A stretch of DNA of 8,442 nucleotides from positions 2,692 to 11,133 of the forward strand of contig JALHNN010000042.1 of the NCBI GenBank assembly GCA_022843505.1, given 5' to 3'. Each line of letters starts with the position of its first letter. Within the stretch, counting starts at the first letter, position 1. Shown here piece after piece: positions 1-8,442 of the stretch. The notes below the pieces were generated by a model. That model was given only the letters and a program-made list of their open reading frames with translations. It was not told where the DNA came from and searched no databases. Made by a program: the position numbers and the translations under genes. Origin of the DNA: Sulfuritalea sp. Its GTDB lineage: Bacteria > Pseudomonadota > Gammaproteobacteria > Burkholderiales > Rhodocyclaceae.

Positions 1-690
1 AAGCCCGAAGATTACAAGCGCGTGCTGGAAACCGCCTTGCTGGTGGCCAGCGAACCTCTGCCCCTGGCCGAACTGAAAAAGCTCTTCGACGAGGAATTCG
101 ACGACGACACCTGGCGCAGCCTGCTCGATGACCTGCGCCGCGACTGGGCCGATCGGGGCGTGGAACTGGTCCAGCTGTCTTCCGGCTGGCGCTTCCAGAG
201 CCGGCCCGAATACCAGTCCTACATCGACCGCCTGAAGAACGAAAGGCCGCCCAAGTATTCGCGGGCCGTCATGGAAACCCTCGCCATCATCGCCTATCGC
301 CAGCCGGTGACGCGCGGCGACATCGAGGACGTGCGCGGCGTCGCCGTGTCGCCGAACATCCTCAAGACGCTGGAAGGCCGCGGCTGGATCGATGCCGTCG
401 GACACCGCGACGCCCCCGGGCGCCCGGCACTGTATGCCACGACCCGCAGGTTCCTCGACGACCTCGGCCTGCGCAGCCTGGCCGAGCTGCCTCCACTGAC
501 CGAAATCGAAAAGGTGATCGACCTTGGACAAACCACACTCGCCGAAGCCTCCCCGGTCCGGCCGCCGGTCGTCGCCAGCACGGACAACTCCGGAATCGCA
601 GGAGGGCCATCGCAGCCCGCCGCAGAAGGCCAGCTCGACCTCGTCGCCGGGGAAGCGCAAGGAAGCCAGCCGGCCGGGCCGCAAGCCTAG
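1..690 (+). CDS. scpB: Segregation and condensation protein B (ScpB), 5'-truncated by window edge
   Basis: ScpB is the kleisin-associated subunit of the bacterial SMC-ScpAB condensin, which acts on the nucleoid in chromosome compaction and segregation. The frame is open from base 1, and no start codon lies in bases 1-21. The GTG at 22 would cut the first helix of winged-helix domain 1, so the true start is probably upstream of the window. About 229 residues are visible. Winged-helix 1 begins with the [18 protein letters not shown] segment. Winged-helix 2 carries the family signature [16 protein letters not shown] at about window residues 99-114, followed by [18 protein letters not shown]. After about residue 175 the chain becomes an Ala/Pro/Gly-rich, probably disordered tail ending at TAG 688-690. 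That tail overlaps the start of rluB in another frame. scpB next to rluB is a common proteobacterial arrangement. Identity is firm; only the N-terminus is missing. Confidence 0.95.
   Translation, partial: KPEDYKRVLETALLVASEPLPLAELKKLFDEEFDDDTWRSLLDDLRRDWADRGVELVQLSSGWRFQSRPEYQSYIDRLKNERPPKYSRAVMETLAIIAYRQPVTRGDIEDVRGVAVSPNILKTLEGRGWIDAVGHRDAPGRPALYATTRRFLDDLGLRSLAELPPLTEIEKVIDLGQTTLAEASPVRPPVVASTDNSGIAGGPSQPAAEGQLDLVAGEAQGSQPAGPQA
511..519 (+). promoter_or_regulatory. Possible ribosome-binding site for the rluB TTG start
   Basis: Within scpB, AAGGTGATC matches the region complementary to the 16S rRNA 3' end over eight bases (AGGTGATC). It lies 4 bases before the TTG at 524, which puts the GGTG part at a workable distance. 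This supports the far-upstream TTG start of rluB. The same bases encode a conserved-looking scpB segment, so the match may be fortuitous. Confidence 0.4.
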
Positions 691-1633
691 TCCTTTCCGG
701 CCCTCCCAGGCGACATTGCGCGCTGCCGAGGAGGGGCGGCGCGGCAAGGCGGCCTCCGCTACGGGAGCGGGAAAGCGTCCCGGCCCGGTATTCATCGATC
801 CGCCGAAACTGCACAAGGCATTGGCCGATGCCGGCTTTGGATCGCGGCGCGAACTCGAAGAGTGGATACTCGCCGGGCGCGTCAGCGTCAACGGCGAACC
901 GGCGCACGTGGGTCAGCGCGTCGGTCCCGACGACCGGATCCGGGTGAACGGCAAGCTGGTCCAGCTCAGATTCCAGCAAAGGCTGCCCCGGGTTCTGGTG
1001 TATCACAAGCCCGAGGGCGAGATCGTCTCGCGCGATGATCCGGCAGGACGTCCCAGTGTCTTCGGCAAGTTGCCGCGTCTGAAGAACGGCCGCTGGATCT
1101 CGATCGGCCGCCTCGATTTCAATTCCTGCGGATTGCTGCTGTTTACCAACGACGGCAGCCTTGCCAACCGCATGATGCATCCGCGCTACGAGATCGAGCG
1201 CGAGTACGCGGTGCGGATACTGGGCGAAGCCAGCCCGGAGATGATCGAGCGCCTGCGGCAGGGGGTCGAACTTGAAGACGGTCCGGCAAGCTTCAGCCGC
1301 ATAGCGGAGGCAGGCGGTGAAGGAGCCAATCACTGGTATCGGGTGGCCCTTGCCGAAGGTCGGAACCGCGAAGTCCGCCGCATGTTCGAGGCGGTCGGGC
1401 TCACCGTCAGCCGTCTGATGCGCGTGCGCTACGGCCCGGTCCACCTGTCGCCCCGCCTGAAGCGCGGGCAATGCCGTGACCTGGAGGCCGCCGAAGTGCA
1501 GGCCTTGCTGAAGCTCCTGCCGCCCGATTTGAAGACCACGCCGGTGGGCGGCGACTCGGCCGCTGAGCACGCATCGTTCGACTATCCTTCCCTCGAGGAA
1601 AACGGCGATCGATTTGATTCGCCAGAGGAATAA
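524..1633 (+). CDS. rluB: 23S rRNA pseudouridine synthase RluB (RsuA/RluB/E/F family)
   Basis: RluB isomerises a uridine in the peptidyl-transferase region of 23S rRNA (U2605 in E. coli) to pseudouridine. Numbering from the TTG at 524 gives 369 aa. Residues 1-92 are a basic, Ser/Pro/Arg-rich, probably disordered extension. An S4 RNA-binding domain follows at about 94-145 ([20 protein letters not shown]). The catalytic domain carries the [17 protein letters not shown] motif with catalytic Asp198 and the family motif [14 protein letters not shown] near residue 285. The RluB-type [18 protein letters not shown] stretch favours RluB over RluE/F. The start is uncertain. TTG 524 is the first in-frame start and has an SD-like sequence, but it overlaps scpB by 167 bases. 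TTG 716 (residue 65) lies beyond the scpB stop but has no clear SD, and would still keep the whole S4 domain. The gene ends at TAA 1631-1633, ten bases before the next promoter's -10. Confidence 0.93.
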   Translation: MDKPHSPKPPRSGRRSSPARTTPESQEGHRSPPQKASSTSSPGKRKEASRPGRKPSPFRPSQATLRAAEEGRRGKAASATGAGKRPGPVFIDPPKLHKALADAGFGSRRELEEWILAGRVSVNGEPAHVGQRVGPDDRIRVNGKLVQLRFQQRLPRVLVYHKPEGEIVSRDDPAGRPSVFGKLPRLKNGRWISIGRLDFNSCGLLLFTNDGSLANRMMHPRYEIEREYAVRILGEASPEMIERLRQGVELEDGPASFSRIAEAGGEGANHWYRVALAEGRNREVRRMFEAVGLTVSRLMRVRYGPVHLSPRLKRGQCRDLEAAEVQALLKLLPPDLKTTPVGGDSAAEHASFDYPSLEENGDRFDSPEE

Positions 1634-1639
1634 GGCCTC

Positions 1640-1648
1640 TGATATAAT
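1640..1648 (+). promoter_or_regulatory. Extended -10 promoter for the rimP-nusA-infB operon
   Basis: TGATATAAT is a perfect extended -10: TGN directly followed by a consensus TATAAT at 1643-1648. No good -35 lies at 16-18 bases. TTGATT at 1614-1619 is 23 bases away, which is too far, and the bases at normal spacing (around 1618-1624) match poorly. An extended -10 can work without a strong -35. Transcription would start near 1654-1656, giving a leader of about 85 nt before rimP. The discriminator (CTCCCGG) is GC-rich, a feature of promoters under growth-rate or stringent control; that role is inferred. Confidence 0.65.
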
Positions 1649-1655
1649 CTCCCGG

Positions 1656-1680
1656 CTTCGGTAGGTGCCGTCCTCGGAAG
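1656..1680 (+). other. Imperfect stem-loop at the 5' end of the rimP leader
   Basis: CTTC 1656-1659 can pair with GAAG 1677-1680. After a G-G mismatch, G1661/A1663/G1664/G1665 pair with C1675/T1674/C1673/C1672, leaving T1662 bulged and a six-base loop. An exclusive alternative pairs CGG 1659-1661 with CCG 1668-1670. The structure would lie at the very start of the inferred transcript. It may stabilise the leader or help control the downstream hairpin, but short stems like this also occur by chance. Confidence 0.3.
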
Positions 1681-1688
1681 AGACAAGG

Positions 1689-1716
1689 AATGGGCTTTTC
1701 AGCCCATTTTCTATTT
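1689..1716 (+). terminator. Terminator-like hairpin (possible attenuator) in the rimP leader
   Basis: AATGGGCT 1689-1696 and AGCCCATT 1701-1708 form a perfect 8-bp stem with a TTTC loop, followed by TTCTATTT. This is the form of a rho-independent terminator with a moderate T tract, 24-50 bases before the rimP start. As it lies downstream of the operon promoter, it would act as an attenuator within the leader and not as an end for rluB alone, though it could also stop read-through from rluB. Terminator-like leaders before rimP are known in other Proteobacteria, and NusA from this operon affects termination, so autogenous control is plausible but inferred. Confidence 0.6.
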
Positions 1717-1749
1717 GTGCGATGTACTTGTGAGTGTGAATGCAACTGA
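1690..1749 (+). other. Candidate 19-codon Cys-rich leader ORF overlapping the rimP start
   Basis: An ATG at 1690 opens a 19-codon frame, [19 protein letters not shown], ending with TGA 1747-1749. It overlaps the first 10 bases of rimP in another frame. Four of its last eight codons are Cys (TGT, TGT, TGT, TGC). A purine-rich stretch (GGAAGAGA, 1676-1683) lies 6 bases upstream, and AAGGA directly abuts the ATG. The ORF runs through the terminator-like hairpin, so its translation would disrupt that stem. No homologue is known to me. It may be a chance frame created by the hairpin and the TGT-rich spacer. Confidence 0.2.
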
Positions 1750-2201
1750 TTGAATTGATTGAGACCACCGTCAAGGGTCTGGGCTACGAACTGGTTGAGT
1801 TTGAAACCAGTCCGCGGGCCCGGCTGTTGCGCGTCTTCATCGATCGCCCGGAGTCGGAAGCGACGCAGAAAAGCGGCATCAGCGTCGACGACTGTGCCGT
1901 CGTGAGCAACCAGTTGAGCCGTGTTTTCACGGTGGAAAACGTCGATTTCGATCGCCTCGAAGTGTCCTCGCCGGGACTTGACCGGCCGTTGGTGAAAGCG
2001 GCGGATTTCCGTCGTTTCGCCGGCCAGGAAGTGCAATTGAAGCTGCGTGTGCCCGTGGGCAACCAGCGCAATTTCAGCGGCGTCCTCGAAGGACTGGATG
2101 ACGCGGGTGGCGCCGAAAGCGTCTGCCTGCGGGTGAATGAAGTACAGCATCGTTTCGCCCTCGACAACATCGATAGGGCGCGACTGGTGCCCAAGTTCTG
2201 A
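1740..2201 (+). CDS. rimP: Ribosome maturation factor RimP
   Basis: RimP binds free 30S subunits in the cytoplasm and promotes early 16S rRNA folding and S12 incorporation. The product is 153 aa, normal for the family. The N-terminal alpha/beta domain (about 1-80) has the [10 protein letters not shown] strand, the RVFIDRPE strand and the conserved hinge SPGLDRPL at 77-84. The C-terminal SH3-like domain (about 85-153) includes the [20 protein letters not shown] segment. ATG 1740 is the earliest possible start because an in-frame TGA (1737-1739) comes directly before it. The ribosome-binding site is weak (only GTGAG-like bases), which leaves room for control through the leader. It is the first gene of the operon with nusA and infB, and the gap to nusA is 19 bases. 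Confidence 0.97.
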   Translation: MQLIELIETTVKGLGYELVEFETSPRARLLRVFIDRPESEATQKSGISVDDCAVVSNQLSRVFTVENVDFDRLEVSSPGLDRPLVKAADFRRFAGQEVQLKLRVPVGNQRNFSGVLEGLDDAGGAESVCLRVNEVQHRFALDNIDRARLVPKF

Positions 2202-2220
2202 TAAATGCTGGAGATCTCAA

Positions 2221-3699
2221 ATGAGCCGTGATTTGCTACTGCTGGTTGATGCGCTGGCCCGCGAGAAGAACGTTCCGCGGGACATCGTGTTTGGCGCCCT
2301 GGAGATGGCCCTGGCGTCGGCGACGAAAAAGCGCACCAACGAGGAGGCCGACGTGCGGGTCGATATCGACCGCGACACGGGCGAGTACGAATCCTTCCGG
2401 CGCTGGCTGGTGGTGGCCGACGACCAGGTCGAGAATCCGGAACAGCAGATCGGCCTGACGGCCGCGCAACAGCAGCTTCCCGACATCGCGCTCGACGAAT
2501 TCGTCGAAGAGGAACTCGAGCCGGTCGATTTTGGCCGCATTGGCGCCCAGGCGGCCAAGCAGGTCATCCTGCAGAAGATCCGCGACGCCGAGCGGGAACA
2601 ACTGCTCAACGACTTCCTCGATCGCAAGGAATTCCTCGTCAGCGGCACCGTCAAGCGCATGGAACGCGGCAGCGCGATCATCGAGGCCGGCCGCATCGAA
2701 GCGCTGCTGCCGCGCGACCAGATGATCCCGAAGGAAAACCTGCGTCCCGGCGACCGCGTTCGTGCCTGGTTGATGAAGATCGATCGCCAGGCGCGCGGAC
2801 CGCAACTGATCCTGTCGCGCACCGCGCCCGAGTTCATCATGAAGCTGTTCGAGCTCGAAGTTCCGGAAATCGAGGACGGGCTGCTGGAAATCAAGGCCGC
2901 CGCGCGGGACCCCGGAATGCGTGCAAAGATCGCCGTCAAATCGAATGATCCGCGGGTCGATCCGATCGGCACCTGCGTCGGCATGCGTGGCTCGCGCGTC
3001 ACCGCGGTGACCAACGAATTGTCCGGCGAGCGGGTGGATATCATCCTCTGGTCGGCCGACCCGGCGCAGTTCGTCATCGGCGCCCTGGCGCCGGCGGAAG
3101 TCCAGAGCATCGTCGTCGACGAAGAAAAGCACGCCATGGACGTCGTGGTCGACGAAGACAACCTGGCGATCGCCATCGGCCGCGGCGGCCAGAACGTGCG
3201 CCTGGCCTCGGAACTCACGGGCTGGACCATCAACCTGATGACGGTCGAGGAATCGCAACAGCGTTCGGAAACCGAGCACAGCACGATCCGCGCCCTGTTC
3301 ATGGAAAAGCTCGATGTCGACGAGGAAGTCGCCAACATCCTGATCGAGGAAGGCTTCTCCACGCTCGAGGAAGTGGCCTACGTGCCGCTGGCCGAAATGC
3401 TGGAGATCGAGGCCTTCGACGAAGCGACCGTGAACGAGCTGCGCGAACGTGCGCGCAATGTCCTGCTGACCGAAGCCATCGTCGATGAAGAGCAGATGGA
3501 GAAGGTCGCCGACGACCTGCTGTCGCTCGAAGGCATGGACAAACCTCTGGCCGCCAAGCTGGCCAAGAGCGGCATCACGGATCGCGACGGTTTGGCCGAT
3601 CTGGCGACCGACGAGCTTGTTGAACTGACCGGTATCGATACCGAGCGCGCAACGGCGCTGATTACCGTTGCCCGCGCGCACTGGTTCGCGGAAGAGTGA
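2221..3699 (+). CDS. nusA: Transcription termination/antitermination protein NusA
   Basis: NusA binds RNA polymerase near the RNA exit channel. It modulates pausing, intrinsic and Rho-dependent termination, and rRNA antitermination. The product is 492 aa, close to the 495 of E. coli. Domains in order are: N-terminal polymerase-binding domain (1-132, opening [18 protein letters not shown]); S1 (about 135-200); KH1 with GMRG at 254-257; KH2 with GRGG at 320-323; and two C-terminal acidic helix-hairpin repeats (about 358-412 and 428-490). Two intact acidic repeats are typical of beta- and gammaproteobacteria, where they contact the polymerase alpha C-terminal domain, lambda N or the NusA RNA-binding face. 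ATG 2221 is chosen because it matches the family N-terminus and has GGAGA at 2210-2214; starts further upstream lie inside rimP. TGA 3697-3699 ends 10 bases before infB. Confidence 0.98.
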   Translation: MSRDLLLLVDALAREKNVPRDIVFGALEMALASATKKRTNEEADVRVDIDRDTGEYESFRRWLVVADDQVENPEQQIGLTAAQQQLPDIALDEFVEEELEPVDFGRIGAQAAKQVILQKIRDAEREQLLNDFLDRKEFLVSGTVKRMERGSAIIEAGRIEALLPRDQMIPKENLRPGDRVRAWLMKIDRQARGPQLILSRTAPEFIMKLFELEVPEIEDGLLEIKAAARDPGMRAKIAVKSNDPRVDPIGTCVGMRGSRVTAVTNELSGERVDIILWSADPAQFVIGALAPAEVQSIVVDEEKHAMDVVVDEDNLAIAIGRGGQNVRLASELTGWTINLMTVEESQQRSETEHSTIRALFMEKLDVDEEVANILIEEGFSTLEEVAYVPLAEMLEIEAFDEATVNELRERARNVLLTEAIVDEEQMEKVADDLLSLEGMDKPLAAKLAKSGITDRDGLADLATDELVELTGIDTERATALITVARAHWFAEE

Positions 3700-3709
3700 G
3701 AGGTCCGGC

Positions 3710-6388
<2,679 letters not shown>

Positions 6389-6398
6389 GCGACCGGCC

Positions 6399-6800
6399 AT
6401 GGCGACCAGGCGCGGCTCGGGTCACGGCTTCTCGCGCTCGGATCGTGTCGCGGAGCAGATTCGCCGCGAACTGGCCGATCTGCTGCGTTTCCACCTCAAG
6501 GACCAGCGCATAGCGGCCAAAATGACCCTGGTCACGGTGTCGGCGGTCGAGGTGACTCCCGACTACGCCCACGCCAAGGTGTTCTATACCTCGCTCGCCG
6601 ATCCTTCGGCCAACGCGGCCATCGCCGACGGCCTGGCGCATTCGGCGAGCTTCCTGCGCCGCGAATTGGGGAAGCGGGTACGCATCCACCACGTTCCGGA
6701 ACTGCATTTCGTCTTCGATCCATCGGTCCAGGAAGGTGCGCGCCTGTCGCAGCTGATCGACGAAGCCGTCGAATCCGACCAGAAGCATCGCGACGAGTGA
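6399..6800 (+). CDS. rbfA: 30S ribosome-binding factor RbfA
   Basis: RbfA is a small cytoplasmic assembly factor that binds the 30S neck and supports late 16S rRNA processing, as well as growth in the cold. The product is 133 aa, normal for the family, with one type II KH-like domain. Visible hallmarks are the basic N-terminus with SDRVAEQIRRELADLLRFHL, the central strand motif VTVSAVEVTPDYAHAKVFYT, and the RRELGKRVRIHHVPELHFVFD segment followed by a terminal acidic helix. ATG 6399 lies 10 bases after the infB stop and lacks a strong SD, so translation is probably coupled to infB. The stop TGA (6798-6800) overlaps the GTG start of truB. Confidence 0.96.
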   Translation: MATRRGSGHGFSRSDRVAEQIRRELADLLRFHLKDQRIAAKMTLVTVSAVEVTPDYAHAKVFYTSLADPSANAAIADGLAHSASFLRRELGKRVRIHHVPELHFVFDPSVQEGARLSQLIDEAVESDQKHRDE

Positions 6801-7741
6801 GCGGAAAGCAGAGCGCGGTCGCGCGCGTGCCGCGTCGCCGTCTCGACGGTGTCCTGCTGCTCGACAAAGCCATCGGCATCAGTTCCAACCACGCGCTGCA
6901 GGCGGCGCGGCGCCTGTTTCGTGCCGAGAAGGCTGGGCACACCGGTACCCTGGATCCCCTGGCCACCGGCTTGCTGCCGCTGTGCTTTGGCGAAGCCACG
7001 AAGTTTTCGGGCGAGTTGCTGGATGCCGACAAACAGTACCTGGCGACGGTGCAACTGGGCGCCACCACCGACACGGCGGATGCCGAGGGGCGGGTGCTCG
7101 AACGCCGTCCCGTGGCGTGCGTGTCGGGCCAACTGCCCGACGTTCTGGCGAAATTCCGCGGCGAGATCGAACAGGTGCCGCCGATGTACTCGGCCCTCAA
7201 GCGCGATGGCAAGCCGCTATACGAGTATGCACGGGCGGGCGTCGAAGTCGAGCGCAAGGCGCGTCGCGTACATATCCACGAACTGGAACTGGTCGGCCAG
7301 GACCTGCCGACGGTCGATGACCGGTTCTCGTTCGCGGTGCGTTGCAGCAAGGGCACCTATGTTCGCACCCTGGCTGCCGACATCGGCGAGCGGCTGGGTT
7401 GCGGCGCCCATCTGGCGGCACTGCGCCGAACAGCGATAGGAGCAATCACGCTGGATCGTGCACACACGCTGGATGAACTGGAAAAACTCGACGCCGAGAC
7501 CCGGGACCGCCTGCTCCTGCCGGTGGATTTCCTGCTCGCCGCGTTGGAAAAGGCGGACCTGGATGCGGTTTCTGCCGCCCGATTGCGCCAAGGCCAAGCG
7601 GTCCCGCGCAGGGGGAAGGGCGGCGGCAGGGTCCGCGCCTACGATGACCATGGCCGATTCCTCGGCCTTTGCCTCCAGGTCGGCGACGACATGCTGAAAC
7701 CCCTGCGCCTGATTGCCGAAGGGCAGGGCTCCGGCACTTGA
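6797..7741 (+). CDS. truB: tRNA pseudouridine(55) synthase TruB
   Basis: TruB makes pseudouridine 55 in the T-loop of nearly all elongator tRNAs and also acts as a tRNA folding chaperone. The product is 314 aa. The catalytic motif GHTGTLDPLATGLLPL places the catalytic Asp at residue 53. Other family blocks are GVLLLDKAIGISSN near residues 18-31 (most homologues have Pro after the Lys, here Ala), DADKQYLATVQLGATTDTADAEG, the QVPPMYSALKRDGKPLYEYAR thumb region, and CSKGTYVRTLAADIGERLGCGAHL. A C-terminal PUA-like domain begins near residue 255. The GTG start overlaps the rbfA stop as GTGA, indicating translational coupling. A later GTG at 6827 would also leave the catalytic core intact, but the coupled start is favoured. 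The stop codon lies inside the -35 region of the rpsO promoter. Confidence 0.97.
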   Translation: MSGKQSAVARVPRRRLDGVLLLDKAIGISSNHALQAARRLFRAEKAGHTGTLDPLATGLLPLCFGEATKFSGELLDADKQYLATVQLGATTDTADAEGRVLERRPVACVSGQLPDVLAKFRGEIEQVPPMYSALKRDGKPLYEYARAGVEVERKARRVHIHELELVGQDLPTVDDRFSFAVRCSKGTYVRTLAADIGERLGCGAHLAALRRTAIGAITLDRAHTLDELEKLDAETRDRLLLPVDFLLAALEKADLDAVSAARLRQGQAVPRRGKGGGRVRAYDDHGRFLGLCLQVGDDMLKPLRLIAEGQGSGT

Positions 7742-7767
7742 TCAACCGCTCATCTAACCGCTATAAT
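7738..7767 (+). promoter_or_regulatory. Sigma-70-type promoter for rpsO
   Basis: TTGATC at 7738-7743 (four of six matches to TTGACA) and a perfect TATAAT at 7762-7767 are separated by 18 bases. The -35 overlaps the truB stop codon. Transcription would start near 7773-7775, giving a leader of about 43 nt before rpsO. The bases after the -10 (TCCC) resemble those after the rimP promoter's -10 (CTCCC). rpsO can therefore be expressed apart from the nusA-infB operon as well as by read-through. Confidence 0.75.
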
Positions 7768-7804
7768 TCCCAGTTCTCCAAGAGACCAACACCACCGGAT
7801 CAGC

Positions 7805-7828
7805 AAGGAAACCACAATGGCAATTTCC
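7805..7828 (+). promoter_or_regulatory. Ribosome-binding site of rpsO within a possible start-codon hairpin
   Basis: The SD is AAGGAAA at 7805-7811, at good spacing for ATG 7817. GGAAA 7807-7811 can pair with TTTCC 7824-7828. CCA 7812-7814 can pair with TGG 7818-7820 around a CAA loop, leaving CAA 7821-7823 bulged. The fold would hide both the SD and the start codon. S15 represses its own translation in E. coli by binding structure at this site, although by a pseudoknot. A similar role here is inference from eight base pairs. Confidence 0.4.
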
Positions 7829-8086
7829 ACCACCGACAAGGCCGGCATCGTCGCCGGTTATCAGCGTGCTCAGGGCGACACGGGCTCGCCGGAAGTCCAG
7901 GTCGCGCTGTTGACCGCGCGCATCAACGACCTCACCAATCACTTCAAGGCCCACACCAAGGATCATCACTCGCGTCGTGGCCTGCTCAAGATGGTCAGCC
8001 AGCGTCGCAAGATGCTGGATTACCTGAAGCGCAAGAACGCCGACAGCTACCGCTCGCTGATCGAGCGTCTCGGTTTGCGCAAGTAA
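7817..8086 (+). CDS. rpsO: 30S ribosomal protein S15
   Basis: S15 is a primary 16S rRNA-binding protein that binds a three-way junction in the central domain, organises the platform, and takes part in intersubunit bridge B4. The product is 89 aa, the standard length. Conserved residues are visible: TGSPEVQVA (22-30), His42, and [12 protein letters not shown] (46-57) including Asp49 and Ser52, which contact the rRNA. The C-terminus reads [12 protein letters not shown]. The start is clear, with AAGGAAA upstream. It has its own promoter across the truB end and precedes pnp, the arrangement seen widely in Proteobacteria. Confidence 0.99.
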   Translation: MAISTTDKAGIVAGYQRAQGDTGSPEVQVALLTARINDLTNHFKAHTKDHHSRRGLLKMVSQRRKMLDYLKRKNADSYRSLIERLGLRK

Positions 8087-8088
8087 TA

Positions 8089-8110
8089 CGTCCCGACAAG
8101 CGTCGGTACG
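8089..8110 (+). other. Short stem-loop directly after rpsO
   Basis: CGT 8089-8091 pairs with ACG 8108-8110. After a C-T mismatch, CCGAC 8093-8097 pairs with GTCGG 8102-8106 around the loop AAGC. No T tract follows, so it is not an intrinsic terminator. Two bases after the rpsO stop, it could protect the rpsO mRNA 3' end or form part of the structured pnp leader. Function is inferred. Confidence 0.4.
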
Positions 8111-8166
8111 GGTCACCCCAATCGCGCGATGCGCTCTGCGCCAGATACTGCGCGGGCTTGCTGAAC

Positions 8167-8208
8167 AGGCCGGTACAGCCATGATGGCTGTGCCGGCTTT
8201 CATTTTTT
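8167..8208 (+). terminator. Strong hairpin with T-rich tail between rpsO and pnp
   Basis: GCCGGTACAGCC 8169-8180 pairs with GGCTGTGCCGGC 8186-8197 (twelve pairs, one G-T wobble) around the loop ATGAT. It can be extended by G8168-T8198 and A8167-T8199. The tail reads TTTCATTTTTT. This looks like a rho-independent terminator for rpsO. In E. coli the rpsO-pnp gap holds both a partial terminator and an RNase III-cut stem through which PNPase represses itself. Here the stem lies 16 bases before the pnp SD, and no separate pnp promoter is convincing, so partial read-through into pnp is likely. Confidence 0.75.
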
Positions 8209-8224
8209 GCCGAAAGGAATTGTC

Positions 8225-8442
8225 GTGTTGAATCCGATCAAGAAAAGCTTTGCCTACGGTGCGCACACCGTAACCCTCGAGACCGCAGAGATCGCCCGCC
8301 AGGCCGGTGGTGCCGTGATGGTGACCATGGAGGACACCGTGGTTCTGGCGACCGTGGTGGGTGCCAAGAACGCCAAGCCGGGTCAGGATTTCTTTCCCCT
8401 GACCGTCGACTACCAGGAGCGCACCTATGCCGCGGGCCGCAT
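8225..8442 (+). CDS. pnp: Polyribonucleotide nucleotidyltransferase (PNPase), 3'-truncated by window edge
   Basis: PNPase is the phosphate-dependent 3'-5' exoribonuclease that degrades mRNA, alone or in the degradosome. Only the first 72 codons are present, covering the start of the first RNase PH-like domain. They read from the hallmark [19 protein letters not shown] through [12 protein letters not shown] to [22 protein letters not shown], nearly invariant in the family. The start is GTG 8225, directly followed by a TTG codon. The usual N-terminus is Met-Leu-Asn-Pro, so GTG as Met and TTG as Leu fits. GGAA at 8216-8219 is the SD. The non-ATG start and the strong hairpin upstream agree with tight autogenous control, which is known for pnp in enterobacteria and inferred here. 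Confidence 0.97.
   Translation, partial: MLNPIKKSFAYGAHTVTLETAEIARQAGGAVMVTMEDTVVLATVVGAKNAKPGQDFFPLTVDYQERTYAAGR

Noticed and set aside
1722..1733. A three-codon ORF (ATG to TGA) just before rimP
   Set aside because: It is too short and lacks a ribosome-binding site. It is expected by chance.
1634..1739. A tRNA gene upstream of rimP, as metY in E. coli
   Set aside because: No cloverleaf, T-loop GTTCGA-type sequence or CCA end is visible. The spacer is too short once the promoter is allowed for.
362..2150. Two long minus-strand open frames across scpB, rluB and rimP
   Set aside because: They ignore the gene boundaries, run across the promoter and hairpin region, and give no recognisable protein. 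They are shadows of the real genes.
2137..2220. An upstream in-frame ATG for nusA inside rimP
   Set aside because: It would add 28 residues not found in NusA. ATG 2221 has a good SD and the conserved N-terminus.
3668..3709. An upstream in-frame start for infB inside nusA
   Set aside because: It adds 14 residues foreign to the IF2 N-terminus. ATG 3710 has GAGAGG at proper spacing.
8158..8186. A possible pnp promoter (TTGCTG as -35) within the rpsO-pnp spacer
   Set aside because: The bases at -10 distance (ATGATG) match TATAAT poorly and lie inside the hairpin. GATACT near 8139 also lacks a partner -35.

Overview
This window is a stretch of conserved housekeeping chromosome, all genes on the + strand. 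The order is scpB (5' cut by the window) - rluB - rimP - nusA - infB - rbfA - truB - rpsO - pnp (3' cut). High GC content, the full-length two-acidic-repeat NusA, the very long IF2 with an Ala/Glu/Pro-rich linker, and this gene order suggest a betaproteobacterium. I infer a Rhodocyclales-like member from remembered protein style, not from a search. There is no sign of horizontal transfer: no insertion sequences, phage genes, tRNA, rRNA or CRISPR, and no base-composition break that I can see.

Layout. Positions 1-1633 hold the end of scpB (chromosome condensation) and rluB (23S rRNA pseudouridine synthase). The two genes overlap out of frame by about 167 bases if rluB starts at the TTG at 524. 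Positions 1634-1739 are the control region of the next operon: an extended -10 promoter, an upstream stem, and a terminator-like hairpin just before rimP. From 1740 to 7741, rimP, nusA, infB, rbfA and truB are packed with gaps of 19, 10 and 10 bases and a 4-base overlap. This is the classical nusA-infB operon, joining 30S maturation (RimP, RbfA), transcription elongation/termination (NusA), translation initiation (IF2) and tRNA pseudouridylation (TruB). A second promoter overlaps the truB stop codon and drives rpsO (S15). A strong hairpin with a T-rich tail then lies between rpsO and pnp (PNPase).

How the genes work together. Except for scpB, every gene serves RNA: making it (NusA), modifying it (RluB, TruB), assembling it into 30S subunits (RimP, RbfA, S15), translating it (IF2) or degrading it (PNPase). 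The rimP leader and the rpsO-pnp gap are where regulation would be expected, and both contain visible secondary structure.

I found no undescribed multi-gene system. The items worth a second look are small: the rimP leader (attenuator-like hairpin and a tiny Cys-rich ORF overlapping rimP), the scpB/rluB overlap, a short hairpin covering the rpsO ribosome-binding site and start, and the rpsO-pnp hairpin. There is no gene-free stretch over 300 bases.
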